Origin: JAFGOG01 sp034429215
GTDB lineage: Bacteria; Chloroflexota; Anaerolineae; JAAYZQ01
Length of the DNA: 64,000 nucleotides
NCBI GenBank assembly: GCA_034429215.1
Contig: DAOUGI010000101.1
Span: forward strand, 42,425 to 106,424
Direction of reading: 5' to 3'
In this document: positions 53,626 through 63,503 of the stretch, in pieces
Position numbering within the stretch: position 1 is the stretch's first letter
Layout of the letters: the number at the start of each line of letters is the position of its first letter
The notes under the pieces: generated by a model
The model's input: the letters and a program-made list of their open reading frames with translations, nothing else
Database searches by the model: none
Told to the model about the DNA's origin: nothing
Position numbers and translations under genes: made by a program

Positions 53626-54437
53626 TCTACCTCCTCCATGTGGACGTTGCGCCGGGCGAGGAAAAAGGCGGTTATAGAAGCCAAGATCGCCGCCCCAAAG
53701 GCAAACTGGCCTACCGGCTGCAGGATCTTTTGCCACAGGGCTGCCGTAGCCGGATAGGAAGGCTCTTCAGGCAGGTCGTATGCCGATGGCGGCGCAGTCA
53801 AGACATAGATGCGCCCCAGCCCGCCGAGCTGCGTGTCGCCGTAGACATTGGCCTTGGTAAAGCCCAGCTCATTCTTGAGCAGGTCCACGCGGGCCCTGGC
53901 TTTGTCCAGGATGGCATCGCGATCGCCCCAGTCGAGCGCCGAGGCCGGGCAGGTCTTGACGCAGGCCGGCTTGAGGCCGTTGGTGGTCCGATCCTGACAA
54001 AAGACGCACTTGGAGCTTTTGGCCTCGCCGGTCAGACGGTTGATCACATCGAGCTGGGGTATATGGAACGGGCAGAACTGGCCGCAGTAGCCGCAGCCGT
54101 TGCACAGATCTCGCTCGTAGGTGATGATCCCGTGCGGGCCATGCTTGAGCGCCTTGGTGGGGCACACGTCCACGCAGACTGCCTCGGCGCAGTGCATACA
54201 CCCTTCCTTGAGGAACAACCACTGGAACCGCTCGCCGTCGTCATACTCCCGGAACTTGATGCGCGTCCAGGTCTGAGGATCCAGCTTCAGGGGATTTTCG
54301 TAGGTGCCGGTGTTGACTGTTTCGCGCACGCCGGGGACGTAGCCCTGCAGGTCGTTCCACTGCTTGCAGGCCACCTGACAGCCCCGGCAGGCCATACACT
54401 TGGACGTATCGATGTACATTGCATATCGGTCAGTCAT
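53622..54437 (-). CDS. fdnH: Formate dehydrogenase beta subunit (four [4Fe-4S] ferredoxin)
   Basis: Electron wire between FdnG and FdnI, 271 residues. Cys clusters: CMACRGCQVACK, CMHCAEAVCVDVCP, CNGCGYCGQFCP and CVFCQDRTTNG with a later CVKTCP. A single C-terminal helix (about 240-262, FAFGAAILASITAFFLA) anchors it in the membrane, as in FdnH. It is placed 10 bp after fdnG and overlaps fdnI. No own signal; it is probably exported with FdnG as a Tat passenger. Confidence 0.94.
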   Translation of the reverse strand: MTDRYAMYIDTSKCMACRGCQVACKQWNDLQGYVPGVRETVNTGTYENPLKLDPQTWTRIKFREYDDGERFQWLFLKEGCMHCAEAVCVDVCPTKALKHGPHGIITYERDLCNGCGYCGQFCPFHIPQLDVINRLTGEAKSSKCVFCQDRTTNGLKPACVKTCPASALDWGDRDAILDKARARVDLLKNELGFTKANVYGDTQLGGLGRIYVLTAPPSAYDLPEEPSYPATAALWQKILQPVGQFAFGAAILASITAFFLARRNVHMEEVE

Positions 54438-54447
54438 GTTGCATCCC

Positions 54448-57400
54448 CTACGCTTTCTCGACGTTCACCAGGAACGCCTTGTATTCCGGAATCGTGGTAT
54501 TGCCGTCGCCCACGTGGGGCGTCAGGTCATTGGCCGACGCACCTTTGGCCAGGGCCTCATGCTCTTCGCCCTCGCCGCCGCCCCAGCCAAAGTGCCAGGG
54601 CATGCCCACCTGGTGGACCGTCTTGCCGTTGACGGTGAACGGCTTGAAGCGCTTGGTGACGACGGCAACCGCCTGGATTTCACCCCGCGCCGAACGGACT
54701 TGAGCCTTGTCGCCGCTCTTGATCCCTTTTTCCGCGGCCAGCTCCTCGCTCATCTCGATAAACATTTCGGGCTGCGCTTCAGCCAGCCACTCTAGCCAGC
54801 GCGACATGCCGCCGGCTTGCCAGTGCTCGCAGACGCGGTAGGTGGTGGCGACGATGGGGAACTGATCCACCGCACCCCAGTTGTCGCCCACGGGCCGGCC
54901 TTCATCGGTCTTCCACACCTTGACGACCGGGTTGATCGGCTGGTCGGGATAGAGAAGGTTGCTCGTCGGTGATTCCACCGGCTCATAGTGGGTTGGCAGC
55001 GGCCCCTCATTCATGGCCGCAAACAACCCACCCTTGCCGTCGGTGCGCATGATAAACGGATCGTTGCCGCCAGCAGCGTTGGGCCCTTTGGTGACCACAA
55101 AGTCGGGCACGTCGTTGCCCACCCATTTGCCCAGGATCGGCTTGCCGTCGGCGTCCTTGGTGCCCGAATCGGCGTTGGGGTCCCACCAGATCAACTCCCG
55201 GCCGCCGGGCCATGGCTTGCCGCTGGGATCGGCCGAGCAGCGGTTGTAGACGATGCGCCGGTTGGCCGGCCAGGAAAAGCCCCAGTAGGGGAACAAGCCC
55301 AGATCGCTGGGGTCCTTTTGGCCGCGGCGCCTGGCAGCCGGCAGGGTGTTGCCGTTGCCATCGGGCATAGGCGAGTAGTAACCGCCATACACCCAGCAGC
55401 CGCAGGCTGTCTTGCCGTCGGCCGTCAGCCGGGCGAACGTACTGAACAGGTCGCCCTTCTTGGCCAGAACCACCCCCTTGTCGTCCAGCAGGTCCTCGAC
55501 GGCGTAGCCGTTCAGCTCGCGGGCCACCTTGGTGATGTCCACCAGCTCGCCGACGACCGGGTGGGTTGGGCCGCCGCCATAGCTCCAGTTCAGGTGCAGG
55601 ATCGGATCGGGGAAGGGGCCGGGCTCGGCCTCGTACATCTCTTTCAGCTTGCGGCAGACCAGGTCCAGAATATCGTGGTCGGGCAGCGCCTCGCCGGGCG
55701 CTTCGGCCACCTTGGTCCGCCACTGGATCAGCCGCCCACTGGTGACGATGCTGCCCTCTTTTTCCATGGCGTCGGCTGCCGGCAGGACAAACACCTCGGT
55801 CTTGACCTCGGCGGGATTGACCCCGGGCGCTCGCCAAAAGGCCACCGTCTCGGTCTGGAACAGCTCCTGGACCACCAACCAGTCCAACTGCTCCAGGGCT
55901 TTGCGCTCCAGGCGGGCGTTAGGGCCGCCGACGGCCGGGTTCTGGCCCAGGAGCCAGGCCCCCTTGAGCTTGCCGGCGTACATCGCCTCAAAGAGGGCGA
56001 TCCAGTAGTGACTGGCCGCGCTGTCGACCTTGGGCAGATAGTCGTAGGCAAAGCCGTTGTCGGCCGTGGCATGGTCACCCCACCACGCCTTTAGCAGGCT
56101 GGTGATGAACTTGGGGCCGTTGGCCCAGTAGCCGCCCGACCAGGGACCACCCGGCTTGGTCTTGTTCTCGATGTAGGTGGTCAGGTCTGGGTCAGCCGAA
56201 GTCGGGACGGGCAGGTAGCCGGGCACATAGTGAGCCAACAGGCCCTGGTCGGTGGAGCCTTGGACGTTGCTCTCGCCGCGCAGGGCGTTGACGCCGCCGC
56301 CGGGCCGGCCCATGTTGCCCAGCAACAGTTGGACCATGCCCATAAAGCGCACGTTCTGCGAGCCGACAGTGTGCTGCGTCTGGCCCATGGCGTACAGGAT
56401 AGTGCCCACCTTGTCCGGTGCGCCGGTGCTGGCATACAGCTTGTACACCTCTTCCAGCTTGTCCTTGGGGCAGCCGGTGATCGACGACACCGTGTCCAGG
56501 TCGTAACGGGCATAGTGCCGCTTCATGATCTGAAAGACGCAGTTCGGGTCCTGAAGCGTCTCGTCGCGCAACGCCTTGCCTTCGGCGTCGGCTTGATAGT
56601 TCCACGTGCTCCGATCCCCGTACTTGCCCTCGGCAAAGCCGGAGAACAGCCCATCCAGGTCCTCAGGACCCTTGTAATCGGGGTGGATCAGGTTGGCGGC
56701 GTTGGTATAAACCGCCACATATTCTTTGTGGTACAGCTCGTTGTCTATGACGTACTTGGTCAGGCCGCCATAGAAAGCGATGTCGGTGCCGCTGCGGATG
56801 GGAACGTACAGGTCCGCTTTGGCGGCGGTGCGAGTAAAGCGGGGGTCAACGACGATCAGCTTGGCTTTACGCTCTTCGCGGGCCTTGTGGATCCAGGTCA
56901 TCGACGCCGGGTGGTTCTCCGCCGCGTTGGAGCCGTTAATCATGATCGCATCGGCGTTTTTGAGGTCCACCCAGTGATTGGTCATGACACCTCGGCCAAA
57001 TGTTGGGGCCAGACCGGCCACCGTGGCAGAGTGTCATATGCGAGCCTGGTGTTCCAGGTAGACGACGCCCAGGGCGCGGGCCAGCTTGGAGGCCAGGTAG
57101 CATTCCTCACTGTTGTTGGCCGCCCCACCCAGAAAGGCAAAGGCCTGGGTGCGGTTTACGGTCACTCCCTTGTCATTTACCTTCTCGAATGTCTCATCGC
57201 GGGCCTTTTTGATCCGCTTGGCGATCTCGTCGATAACCCAGTTCCACTCAACCTCTTCGAACTTGGCGCTGTTCGGCGCCCGGTACAATGGCTTTTTCAG
57301 CCGCCGATCGCTCTGGGACATGGTCCGCACCGAGATCGACTTGGGGTCCAGGGCGCCCCGGTTGATTGGGTTGTCGGGATCGCCCTCGGAGTTGATGATG

Positions 57401-57600
57401 TGCCCATCGGGGCCGGTGGCGATCAACAGGCCACAACCGCAGGAGCAGTAGGGGCAGATCGTGGCGGCCTCACCGACCGGCTTGTGCAGCGGGAACAGAC
57501 TCTCCGACGCTAACGCTCCGGCCGCAAAACCGGCGGGGAGGAAGAGGCCTCCCAACGATGCTCCGGATACTTTTAAAAAGTCCCTTCGTGATAGATCCAT
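54448..57600 (-). CDS. fdnG: Exported formate dehydrogenase-N alpha subunit, selenoprotein
   Basis: Catalytic Mo/W-bis-MGD subunit facing outside; 1050 residues with TGA 57036-57034 read as Sec189. The Tat signal SRRDFLKVSG is at the N-terminus. Sec lies in HQARI-U-HSATVAGLAPTFG, matching the FdnG pattern. A hairpin with a GGTCT loop follows. The N-terminal [4Fe-4S] site has C49, C52 and C56, but the expected fourth Cys is D85 (RGALDPKS instead of RGALCPKG). The codon is GAC, not a one-base variant. Either Asp or the extra C54 must serve as ligand. Operon: fdnG-fdnH-fdnI-fdhE. The enzyme would oxidise external formate and reduce the quinone pool. Confidence 0.95.
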
Positions 57601-57797
57601 ATTGCTTTTCTACCTCCGTGTGATGCTTTAGCTCCTGTGCTTGACAATTCTGAGGTTAGGTCTTTTTGTTACTCAAGCTCCTGCATATAACAGATCCTTG
57701 GACTAAACCTCCTTTCTTCCACTCAATCGCCACCTATGCTGTTTTCTACGCCGCACCGAGAAGCAGAACGACTTGGTTTCAAGTTTGTAACGTGCCA
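57601..57797 (-). other. 5' leader of the fdnG operon
   Basis: About 190 nt between promoter and ATG, ending with ACGGAGG. No terminator or clear riboswitch structure was recognised in it. Confidence 0.5.
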
Positions 57798-57826
57798 ATT
57801 ATACCAAAATCGTTTCTACGGGTCAA
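57798..57826 (-). promoter_or_regulatory. Promoter of the fdnG operon
   Basis: Minus-strand TTGACC (57826-57821), 17 bp, TATAAT (57803-57798). Confidence 0.78.
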
Positions 57827-58082
57827 ATGCCAATTTTAGAACAGAAGATGGAAAACCATGAAAATTGCCTTGCCAAAAGCGCTCCCAGATTAAAATGACC
57901 GTTGCTGAACTGCAGATTGGTTCAGGCCAGGCGCATTCGCCCAAGCGAGCTGCCATCAGGCAAGCAAATCCCGCCCGGGCAACATACCAGCAAGCTACAT
58001 TCTTCTGACCGGTTTGCCCGGCACAATGCGCAGACGTTTGTTGGATCACCGCCACACGAAATTTCCCAAGTTCAAAGGTTCA
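57827..58082. other. Intergenic region between divergent formate operons
   Basis: No gene or RNA recognised. It separates the fdnG promoter from the promoter for the receiver protein at 58230 and could hold regulator sites, but none stands out. Confidence 0.45.
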
Positions 58083-58091
58083 TGATATAAT
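58083..58091 (+). promoter_or_regulatory. Extended -10 promoter of the receiver gene
   Basis: TGATATAAT; the -35 position has only TTCCCA. About 140 nt precede the ATG at 58230. Confidence 0.55.
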
Positions 58092-58229
58092 CATCTGCGA
58101 GCAGCAAGCCGTCACACGCTATCTCAAGTTGTAGCCGGGCCGGTAAGGCGATGAAGGGATCACCAAAACCATGGCTGCACGACGGGATGGGTGGGGTGAG
58201 CACAAGCCAACTCAAATCTGGGGGGAATA

Positions 58230-58604
58230 ATGTCTCATGTCTTGGTAGTTGACGACGACGCCGATTTCGTCAAGATTGTTACCAAAGTGCTGCAAAAGGC
58301 AGGCCACGAGGTGAGCTCCGCTCGCAACGGAGAACAGGCCTTGAAGATGATGCACAAGAAGGTGCCCGACCTGGTCCTGCTGGATATGATGATGTCGTAC
58401 ATTCTAGACGGCGTGGACGTAAGACGGACGATGATGGAGGATCCGCTTCTGAAGGCCGTGCCGGTCATTATGATGACGTCGGCCACGGTGGCAAGGGGGG
58501 AGGGCGCAGCCGCCATGGGTGAAGATGCCCCCACCACGATGTGGCTGTCCAAGCCTCTTAATCCAGACGGGCTCTTGACCAGCGTGAACCAGGCCATGGC
58601 CTGA
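58230..58604 (+). CDS. Stand-alone response-regulator receiver protein
   Basis: A 124-residue single-domain receiver. The acidic triad VVDDDADF, phospho-acceptor in LVLLDMMMS (about D53) and Lys in LSKPLNPD are intact. It has no output domain. The sequence LDMMMSYILDGVDVRRTMMEDPLLKAVP is the same unusual form as LMDVMMKTPLEGVAVSQKMLADPALNKIP in the FocA fusion (segments compared, not contiguous here). It heads a group with two histidine kinases. Possibly a phosphate sink or an intermediate between kinases and the FocA receiver. Confidence 0.88.
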   Translation: MSHVLVVDDDADFVKIVTKVLQKAGHEVSSARNGEQALKMMHKKVPDLVLLDMMMSYILDGVDVRRTMMEDPLLKAVPVIMMTSATVARGEGAAAMGEDAPTTMWLSKPLNPDGLLTSVNQAMA

Positions 58605-58837
58605 GCGGGGAGGAGCTTGCCCCAACAGAGCACTAGACAGGAGCATCCTATTGGGATGCTCCTGTGGCCATCTGGTCGAAGCGCTGCGGCAGGCTCCTGT
58701 GAGAGTGGAGGACTAAAGAGGGTGTTGAGCAGCACCTTTGCAGAGGAGAGGTTCCTGGCATTGGCTTCCTGAACCGTCCAGGAATCCAAGACTCTGTTCG
58801 AGCCGCTTGGCTTTTTCGCGGGATGAGAGAGGGCGCC

Positions 58838-60817
58838 ATGAGACAAAAACTGCTGGCCCGACTTGCCAGTATGCGCCTGCAGCGCATCCTGATCCTCAGC
58901 TTTGTCTTGATGACGGCCATCACCATTTTCGTCAGCACCCAGATCACCCTGACCATCATCAACCGTTACCTGGCCGACTCGAGCGACGAGCGGGTGGGCC
59001 GTGACATGAAGCTGGCCGAAGCGTTCTACGACCTGAAGAAGCAGGATCTGGCTTCAGGGGCAGAGCGCATGTCTGCATCACCCGCCGTCCGCGACAATCT
59101 CCGGGCGGCTGTCGAACGCGACCCTGCAGCACTCCAGGTCCTGCGCCAGGAGATCGACACCGAGATCTCTGTCCTCTCCCCCGGCACGCACCGCTTTATC
59201 GTCATTGTTGATACCCAAGGCCTTGCCATTGATGGCCGCGTTACGTCTGAGCTCGGGCACACGGGGCTATTTCGGGTTAACACCGACTGGAGCCAAGTCG
59301 CCATTGTCAGGGCTGCGCTGGCCGGAGGCCAGTCACAAAGTGCGCCCGAGATCCTGCCTGCCAGCGTATTAGAGTGGCTGGGACTGACAGATCAGGCAAA
59401 AATCGATCTGGTTGATACGCCTGGGACCAATCCAGTCCCCTACACTCCACAGGAGGGCACCGCCGGGCTAGTCCTGATGGCCGTCGCCCCGGTGATGGCC
59501 AACTCACCCGGCGGCGGCCTCGTCGGCGCGGTGATGGTCGGACATCTGCTCAACCAGGACTATACGCTCGTAGACCGGATCAAAGAGGTGGCAGGCGTCG
59601 ACACGAGCACGATATTCCTGGGCGACATGCGCGTATCCACCAACGTACCAGATGAAAAGGGCGAGCGGGCCATTGGAACGCGCGTATCGCAGGCGGTCTA
59701 CGACACCGTCCTGACCAAGGGCCAGGACTATACCGGGCGGGCGCTGGTCGTCAATCAGTGGTACATCACCCGCTACAAGCCGCTTCGCGATCATACCAGC
59801 GAGGTCATCGGCATTCTGTACGTGGGCGCCGAGGAAGCCTCTTTCGTGCGACTCGTCGATTCGTTTCGGCGTTGGTTGCTTTTGATCGCCGCTGCCTCTA
59901 TCGTCCTCGCCGCCTTGATCTCCATTCCCGTTGCCTGGTCTATCTCTCGCCCCCTGTCTGAGCTGGCCCATGCCACCCGACAAGTCGCCGAGGGGGACCT
60001 GTCTGTGCGCGTGCCCGTCTATGGCCGTGGCGAAATGGGCATCCTCGCCGGGTCGTTCAACACCATGGTCGAGACACTGCGCGATACGCATGAGCAGCTC
60101 TTGCAGAAGGAAAAGCTTGCCTCGCTCGGCCAGCTCGCCGCCGGTGTCGCCCACGAAATCAACAACCCGCTCGGCTCTGTTCTTCTCTATGCCGATATTT
60201 TGTGCCGCGACACACCAGCCGATGACCATCAGCGGCGTGAGGACCTACAGATGATCGTCAAAGAGGCAACCCGCTGCAAGACGATCGTCACCGACCTGCT
60301 CAACTTTTCGCGTCAGAACAGGGTCCTTGCCCAGAAAACAGACCTTGCGGCCTTGTTGCAGACGATGATTGCCGAGGCAAGTCAAAAACCCGGTTACGCC
60401 AAGATCAGCCTTTCCGCAGAGATCGACCCGGCGCTGCCCGAGATCGAGGCCGACCCGCTCCAGCTTCACCAGGCCTTTCTTAACCTGATGAACAATGCCG
60501 TCGACGCCATGCCCAACGGCGGCAGCCTGATCTTCCGGGCTCGTCGGGGGCCACATTCGGGGTTTGTCACCATACAGATACAGGACACGGGCACCGGCAT
60601 CACCAAGGAAAACATGGGCAAGCTATTCACTCCCTTTTTCACTACCAAGCCAATCGGCACCGGCACCGGGCTGGGCCTGGCGATTACATACGGCATCGTC
60701 AAGATGCACCAAGGGCAGATCTCCGTGCAAAGCGCGGTGGGAGAAGGCACCACCTTTACGATCACGCTGCGCGAAAAGATGCCTCCACTTCAAGTGAGCC
60801 AGATGTTGTCATCCTAG
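58838..60817 (+). CDS. Sensor histidine kinase with Cache-type extracellular domain
   Basis: A 659-residue kinase. Start ATG 58838 is preferred to 58823 because GAGAGAGGG precedes it. Membrane helices at about 15-38 and 345-367 flank a sensor of about 300 residues of the single-Cache type (HRFIVIVDTQGLAIDGRV, GQDYTGRALVVNQWYITRYKPL); these domains bind small carboxylic acids in many kinases. HAMP follows, then HisKA with H in AAGVAHEINNPLGS, and HATPase with NAVDAMPNGG, DTGTGI and GTGLGL. It stands between the receiver gene and a second, hybrid kinase. Given its neighbours, formate or lactate is a plausible ligand, but this is inferred. Confidence 0.9.
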   Translation: MRQKLLARLASMRLQRILILSFVLMTAITIFVSTQITLTIINRYLADSSDERVGRDMKLAEAFYDLKKQDLASGAERMSASPAVRDNLRAAVERDPAALQVLRQEIDTEISVLSPGTHRFIVIVDTQGLAIDGRVTSELGHTGLFRVNTDWSQVAIVRAALAGGQSQSAPEILPASVLEWLGLTDQAKIDLVDTPGTNPVPYTPQEGTAGLVLMAVAPVMANSPGGGLVGAVMVGHLLNQDYTLVDRIKEVAGVDTSTIFLGDMRVSTNVPDEKGERAIGTRVSQAVYDTVLTKGQDYTGRALVVNQWYITRYKPLRDHTSEVIGILYVGAEEASFVRLVDSFRRWLLLIAAASIVLAALISIPVAWSISRPLSELAHATRQVAEGDLSVRVPVYGRGEMGILAGSFNTMVETLRDTHEQLLQKEKLASLGQLAAGVAHEINNPLGSVLLYADILCRDTPADDHQRREDLQMIVKEATRCKTIVTDLLNFSRQNRVLAQKTDLAALLQTMIAEASQKPGYAKISLSAEIDPALPEIEADPLQLHQAFLNLMNNAVDAMPNGGSLIFRARRGPHSGFVTIQIQDTGTGITKENMGKLFTPFFTTKPIGTGTGLGLAITYGIVKMHQGQISVQSAVGEGTTFTITLREKMPPLQVSQMLSS

Positions 60818-60834
60818 CATTTCAAGGAGCACGA

Positions 60835-62097
60835 ATGGACGAATCAGCAGATCTCCAGGCCCGGATTCTGGTCGTCGATGATGAGCTTGGCATGCGTGAA
60901 GGATGCCGGCGAGTGTTGAGCCCACTGTACCATACGGTGGACACGGCCGAAAATGTCGCTATGGCACTGGAAGCCATTCGCAGCAATGACTATGACCTGG
61001 CCCTGCTAGACGTGATGATGCCTGACGGCAGCGGGCTGGACCTGTGCGATCCCATCCACGAACGCGATGCTGACGCCATCTGCATCGTCATCACCGGCTA
61101 TGCTACTATCGAGCTCGCTGTCGATGCAGTCAAGCGCGGCGCTTATGACTTTTTGTCCAAGCCGTTCACCTCAGATCAGCTCATCGTCGCCGTCAAGCAG
61201 GGCCTCGAGCGGCGTCGCCTGCGGCGAGAGACTGAGGAACTCGATGCCTGCCGGCGTCGGGCCGATGATCTGGCCCGAGCCAAGTCCGAAATCGAAAAAC
61301 TAGAACGGACAAAGAGCCAATTCATGCTAACAGTGGCTCATGAGCTGCGCGCCCCTGCTGCCGCCGTCCAGAGCTATGTCAATTTGATCCTGAACGGCTA
61401 TATCAACGGGCAAGAGCTGCACGACACGATGACGCGCATCCAGCTCCGGCTACAGGAGCTGCTCGACCTGATCGCCGATCTACTACAACTGGCGCACCTG
61501 AAAGAGGCCAAGGACGCGCCTTCCCTAGTCCTCAGCCCGCAACCGGTGGCCGACATCCTGGAAGAAGTCGTTGGCTTGATGCAGGAGCAGGCGCGACACA
61601 AGAACCAGGATATCGATGTTCAGATCCTGGCCCGACCGATGCTCACCGCGGCGCGCGACCACATCCGACAGGTGTGGATGAACCTGATCAGCAACGCGAT
61701 CAAGTACACGCCGGCAGGCGGGCGTGTGAAGGTCAGGCTGGAGGCCGATGAGCAGGGTATTACCGGCAGCGTGACAGACACGGGCATCGGCATTGCCGAA
61801 GCCGACCTCCCCAACCTGTTTCGCGAGTTCTTTCGTACGGATCAGGCCAAAGCCACCGGCGAGATCGGCACCGGTCTTGGCTTGGCCATTCTGAAACAGA
61901 TCATCGATTCGTATGGGGGTACAATTGCCGTGCAGTCACAGCTCGATCACGGCACCTGCATCACCTTCACGCTACCGTTCGAGCGGGCTCAGGCAGCCCT
62001 CCCTCCGGCAGAGCAGATGCTGGGCCTCGACAGCCCTCGCACCCACACCTCTAGGTTGGCCGGTGATCCGCGCTTCAGCACAACCCCAACCCCCTGA
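60835..62097 (+). CDS. Hybrid receiver-histidine kinase
   Basis: A 420-residue cytoplasmic protein. The receiver domain comes first: VVDDELGM, D61-type acceptor in LALLDVMMPDGSGL and Lys in FLSKPFTS. A coiled coil (about 135-165) leads to HisKA with H in LTVAHELRAPAAAV and an HATPase with NLISNAIKYTPAGG, DTGIGI and GTGLGLAI. No sensor or membrane segment. It follows the Cache kinase by 17 bp and is likely its phosphorylation target and relay. Together with the two unusual receivers this makes a branched phosphorelay. Confidence 0.9.
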   Translation: MDESADLQARILVVDDELGMREGCRRVLSPLYHTVDTAENVAMALEAIRSNDYDLALLDVMMPDGSGLDLCDPIHERDADAICIVITGYATIELAVDAVKRGAYDFLSKPFTSDQLIVAVKQGLERRRLRRETEELDACRRRADDLARAKSEIEKLERTKSQFMLTVAHELRAPAAAVQSYVNLILNGYINGQELHDTMTRIQLRLQELLDLIADLLQLAHLKEAKDAPSLVLSPQPVADILEEVVGLMQEQARHKNQDIDVQILARPMLTAARDHIRQVWMNLISNAIKYTPAGGRVKVRLEADEQGITGSVTDTGIGIAEADLPNLFREFFRTDQAKATGEIGTGLGLAILKQIIDSYGGTIAVQSQLDHGTCITFTLPFERAQAALPPAEQMLGLDSPRTHTSRLAGDPRFSTTPTP

Positions 62098-62161
62098 CCG
62101 GCGCCAGACCGTACGCAAGTGTGGGGGTAGTTAACCTCAGCCGCTGACGCCCAGCGGCTAC

Positions 62162-62190
62162 TTGCCGTCAGGCCGCCCTTGGACTATAAT
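62162..62190 (+). promoter_or_regulatory. Promoter of the MFS transporter gene
   Basis: TTGCCG (62162-62167), 17 bp, TATAAT (62185-62190), then ACGGAGG before the ATG at 62220. Confidence 0.72.
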
Positions 62191-62219
62191 ACCGGGAATC
62201 ACACGGAGGTGTACCGCCA

Positions 62220-63503
62220 ATGAAGCAGCATCTCGACTACAAAAAGACCTTTCTTCTCGGTTTTGGATTCCTCGGCGTGAGCGTCATGTGGATGCTCTAC
62301 AACTCGTACGTTCCCATCTTTCTACAGGCCGGCAACCCAGCCTTTGAGGGCCAAAAGGCGACTACAGTCGGTTTCGGCCTGAGCGCTACTATGGCCGGCC
62401 TAATCATGACCCTCGACAACATCGCCGCCCTGTTCATCCAGCCGGTGGTGGGCATGCTCAGCGACCGGACCCGTACCCGCATCGGCCGGCGGATGCCCTA
62501 CATCCTGATCGGCGCGCCGATAGCGGCGGTCGCCTTTGCCCTGATCCCCATCGCCGTCAACCAGATCCCGGCCGAGCTGTCGGGGCAAACTGCGCAACTG
62601 GGCGGCCAACTGGCCTTTTTCATGGTCGTCATCGGCCTGATGCTGCTGGCCATGGCCGTCTTTCGCACACCGGTCATCGCCCTCATGCCCGACATCACCC
62701 CTTCAGCGCTGCGATCCCGGGCCAACGGCGTGATCAACATGATGGGCGGCATCGGCTCGCTGCTGGCGACCTTTGGCGGGGCGTTCCTGTACAAAATGAA
62801 CAAAATAACGCCCTTCTGGGCCGGCTCGATCATCCTGCTCGCGGCTGTGCTCGTCGTGTTCCTTGCCATAAAGGAGCCGAAGGAGTATACGGCCGAGGCC
62901 GGCAACAAGGAGCGGTGGTGGGACACATTCCGCCACGTACGGGATATCCCCCACGAGGCCCGCAAGAGCCTGCTGCTCATCCTGGCGGCCATCTTTGCCT
63001 GGTTCGTCGGCTATAACGCCATCGAGACCTTTTTCACCTCTTACGGCACTTTCAAGCTAGGGGTGTCCGAAAGCACGGCGTCGATGCTGCTGGGTTGTTT
63101 CTCGCTGACATTCATCTTCTTTTCCATCCCGGGGGGCATGCTCGCCGAGCGATGGGGGCGGCGGCGGACGATCCTGATCGGACTGATCGCCCTCACGGTG
63201 CTGCTTTTGCTGGCCTCGGTGCTGCCCTACCTGTACGCCATCGCGGCCATCCTGTTCCTGGGCGGCATCGCCTGGTCGCTGATCAACATCAACTCCCTGC
63301 CGATGGTCGTCGACCTGGCGCCGGGCGACCGGCTGTTGGGCACCTACACCGGCCTGTACTACATCGCCGGCACGTCAGCAGCCATCGCCGGCCCCATCCT
63401 CAACGGCTGGATCATCGACCTGACCGGCAAGAACTATTCGTTGAATTGGACGCAACCCGCAACTTGCGCCGGTCCACTATGCAGCTCGCTTCAACCATTC
63501 TAA
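62220..63503 (+). pseudogene. MFS sugar-transporter gene interrupted at its 3' end
   Basis: The protein looks like an SLC45/GPH-type sugar:cation symporter: 12-helix pattern, SDRTRTRIGRRMPYILIGAP after helix 2-3. Typical residues run to about IIDLTGKNYS near 63438. After that the frame continues for about 20 codons of unrelated sequence (LNWTQPATC...) and stops. On the other strand a serine recombinase gene begins its 3' end in the same place. The last helix or tail of the transporter (about 30 residues) is thus replaced by the element. It may be non-functional or slightly shortened. Confidence 0.75.
63412..63445. mobile_element. Left boundary of an integrated element in the transporter gene
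   Basis: The point where transporter similarity ends (about 63438) and recombinase sequence starts marks one end of an integrated element that runs off the window. The exact core sequence cannot be set without the other end. Confidence 0.55.

Noticed and set aside
57601..57797. A riboswitch in the fdnG leader like the one before hdrD
   Set aside because: No terminator, no GGTTGCCGGG-like stem-loop and no alternative pairing was seen.
58638..58660. Terminator after the receiver gene
   Set aside because: The CAGGAGCATCC hairpin has no following T-tract, so termination is not supported.
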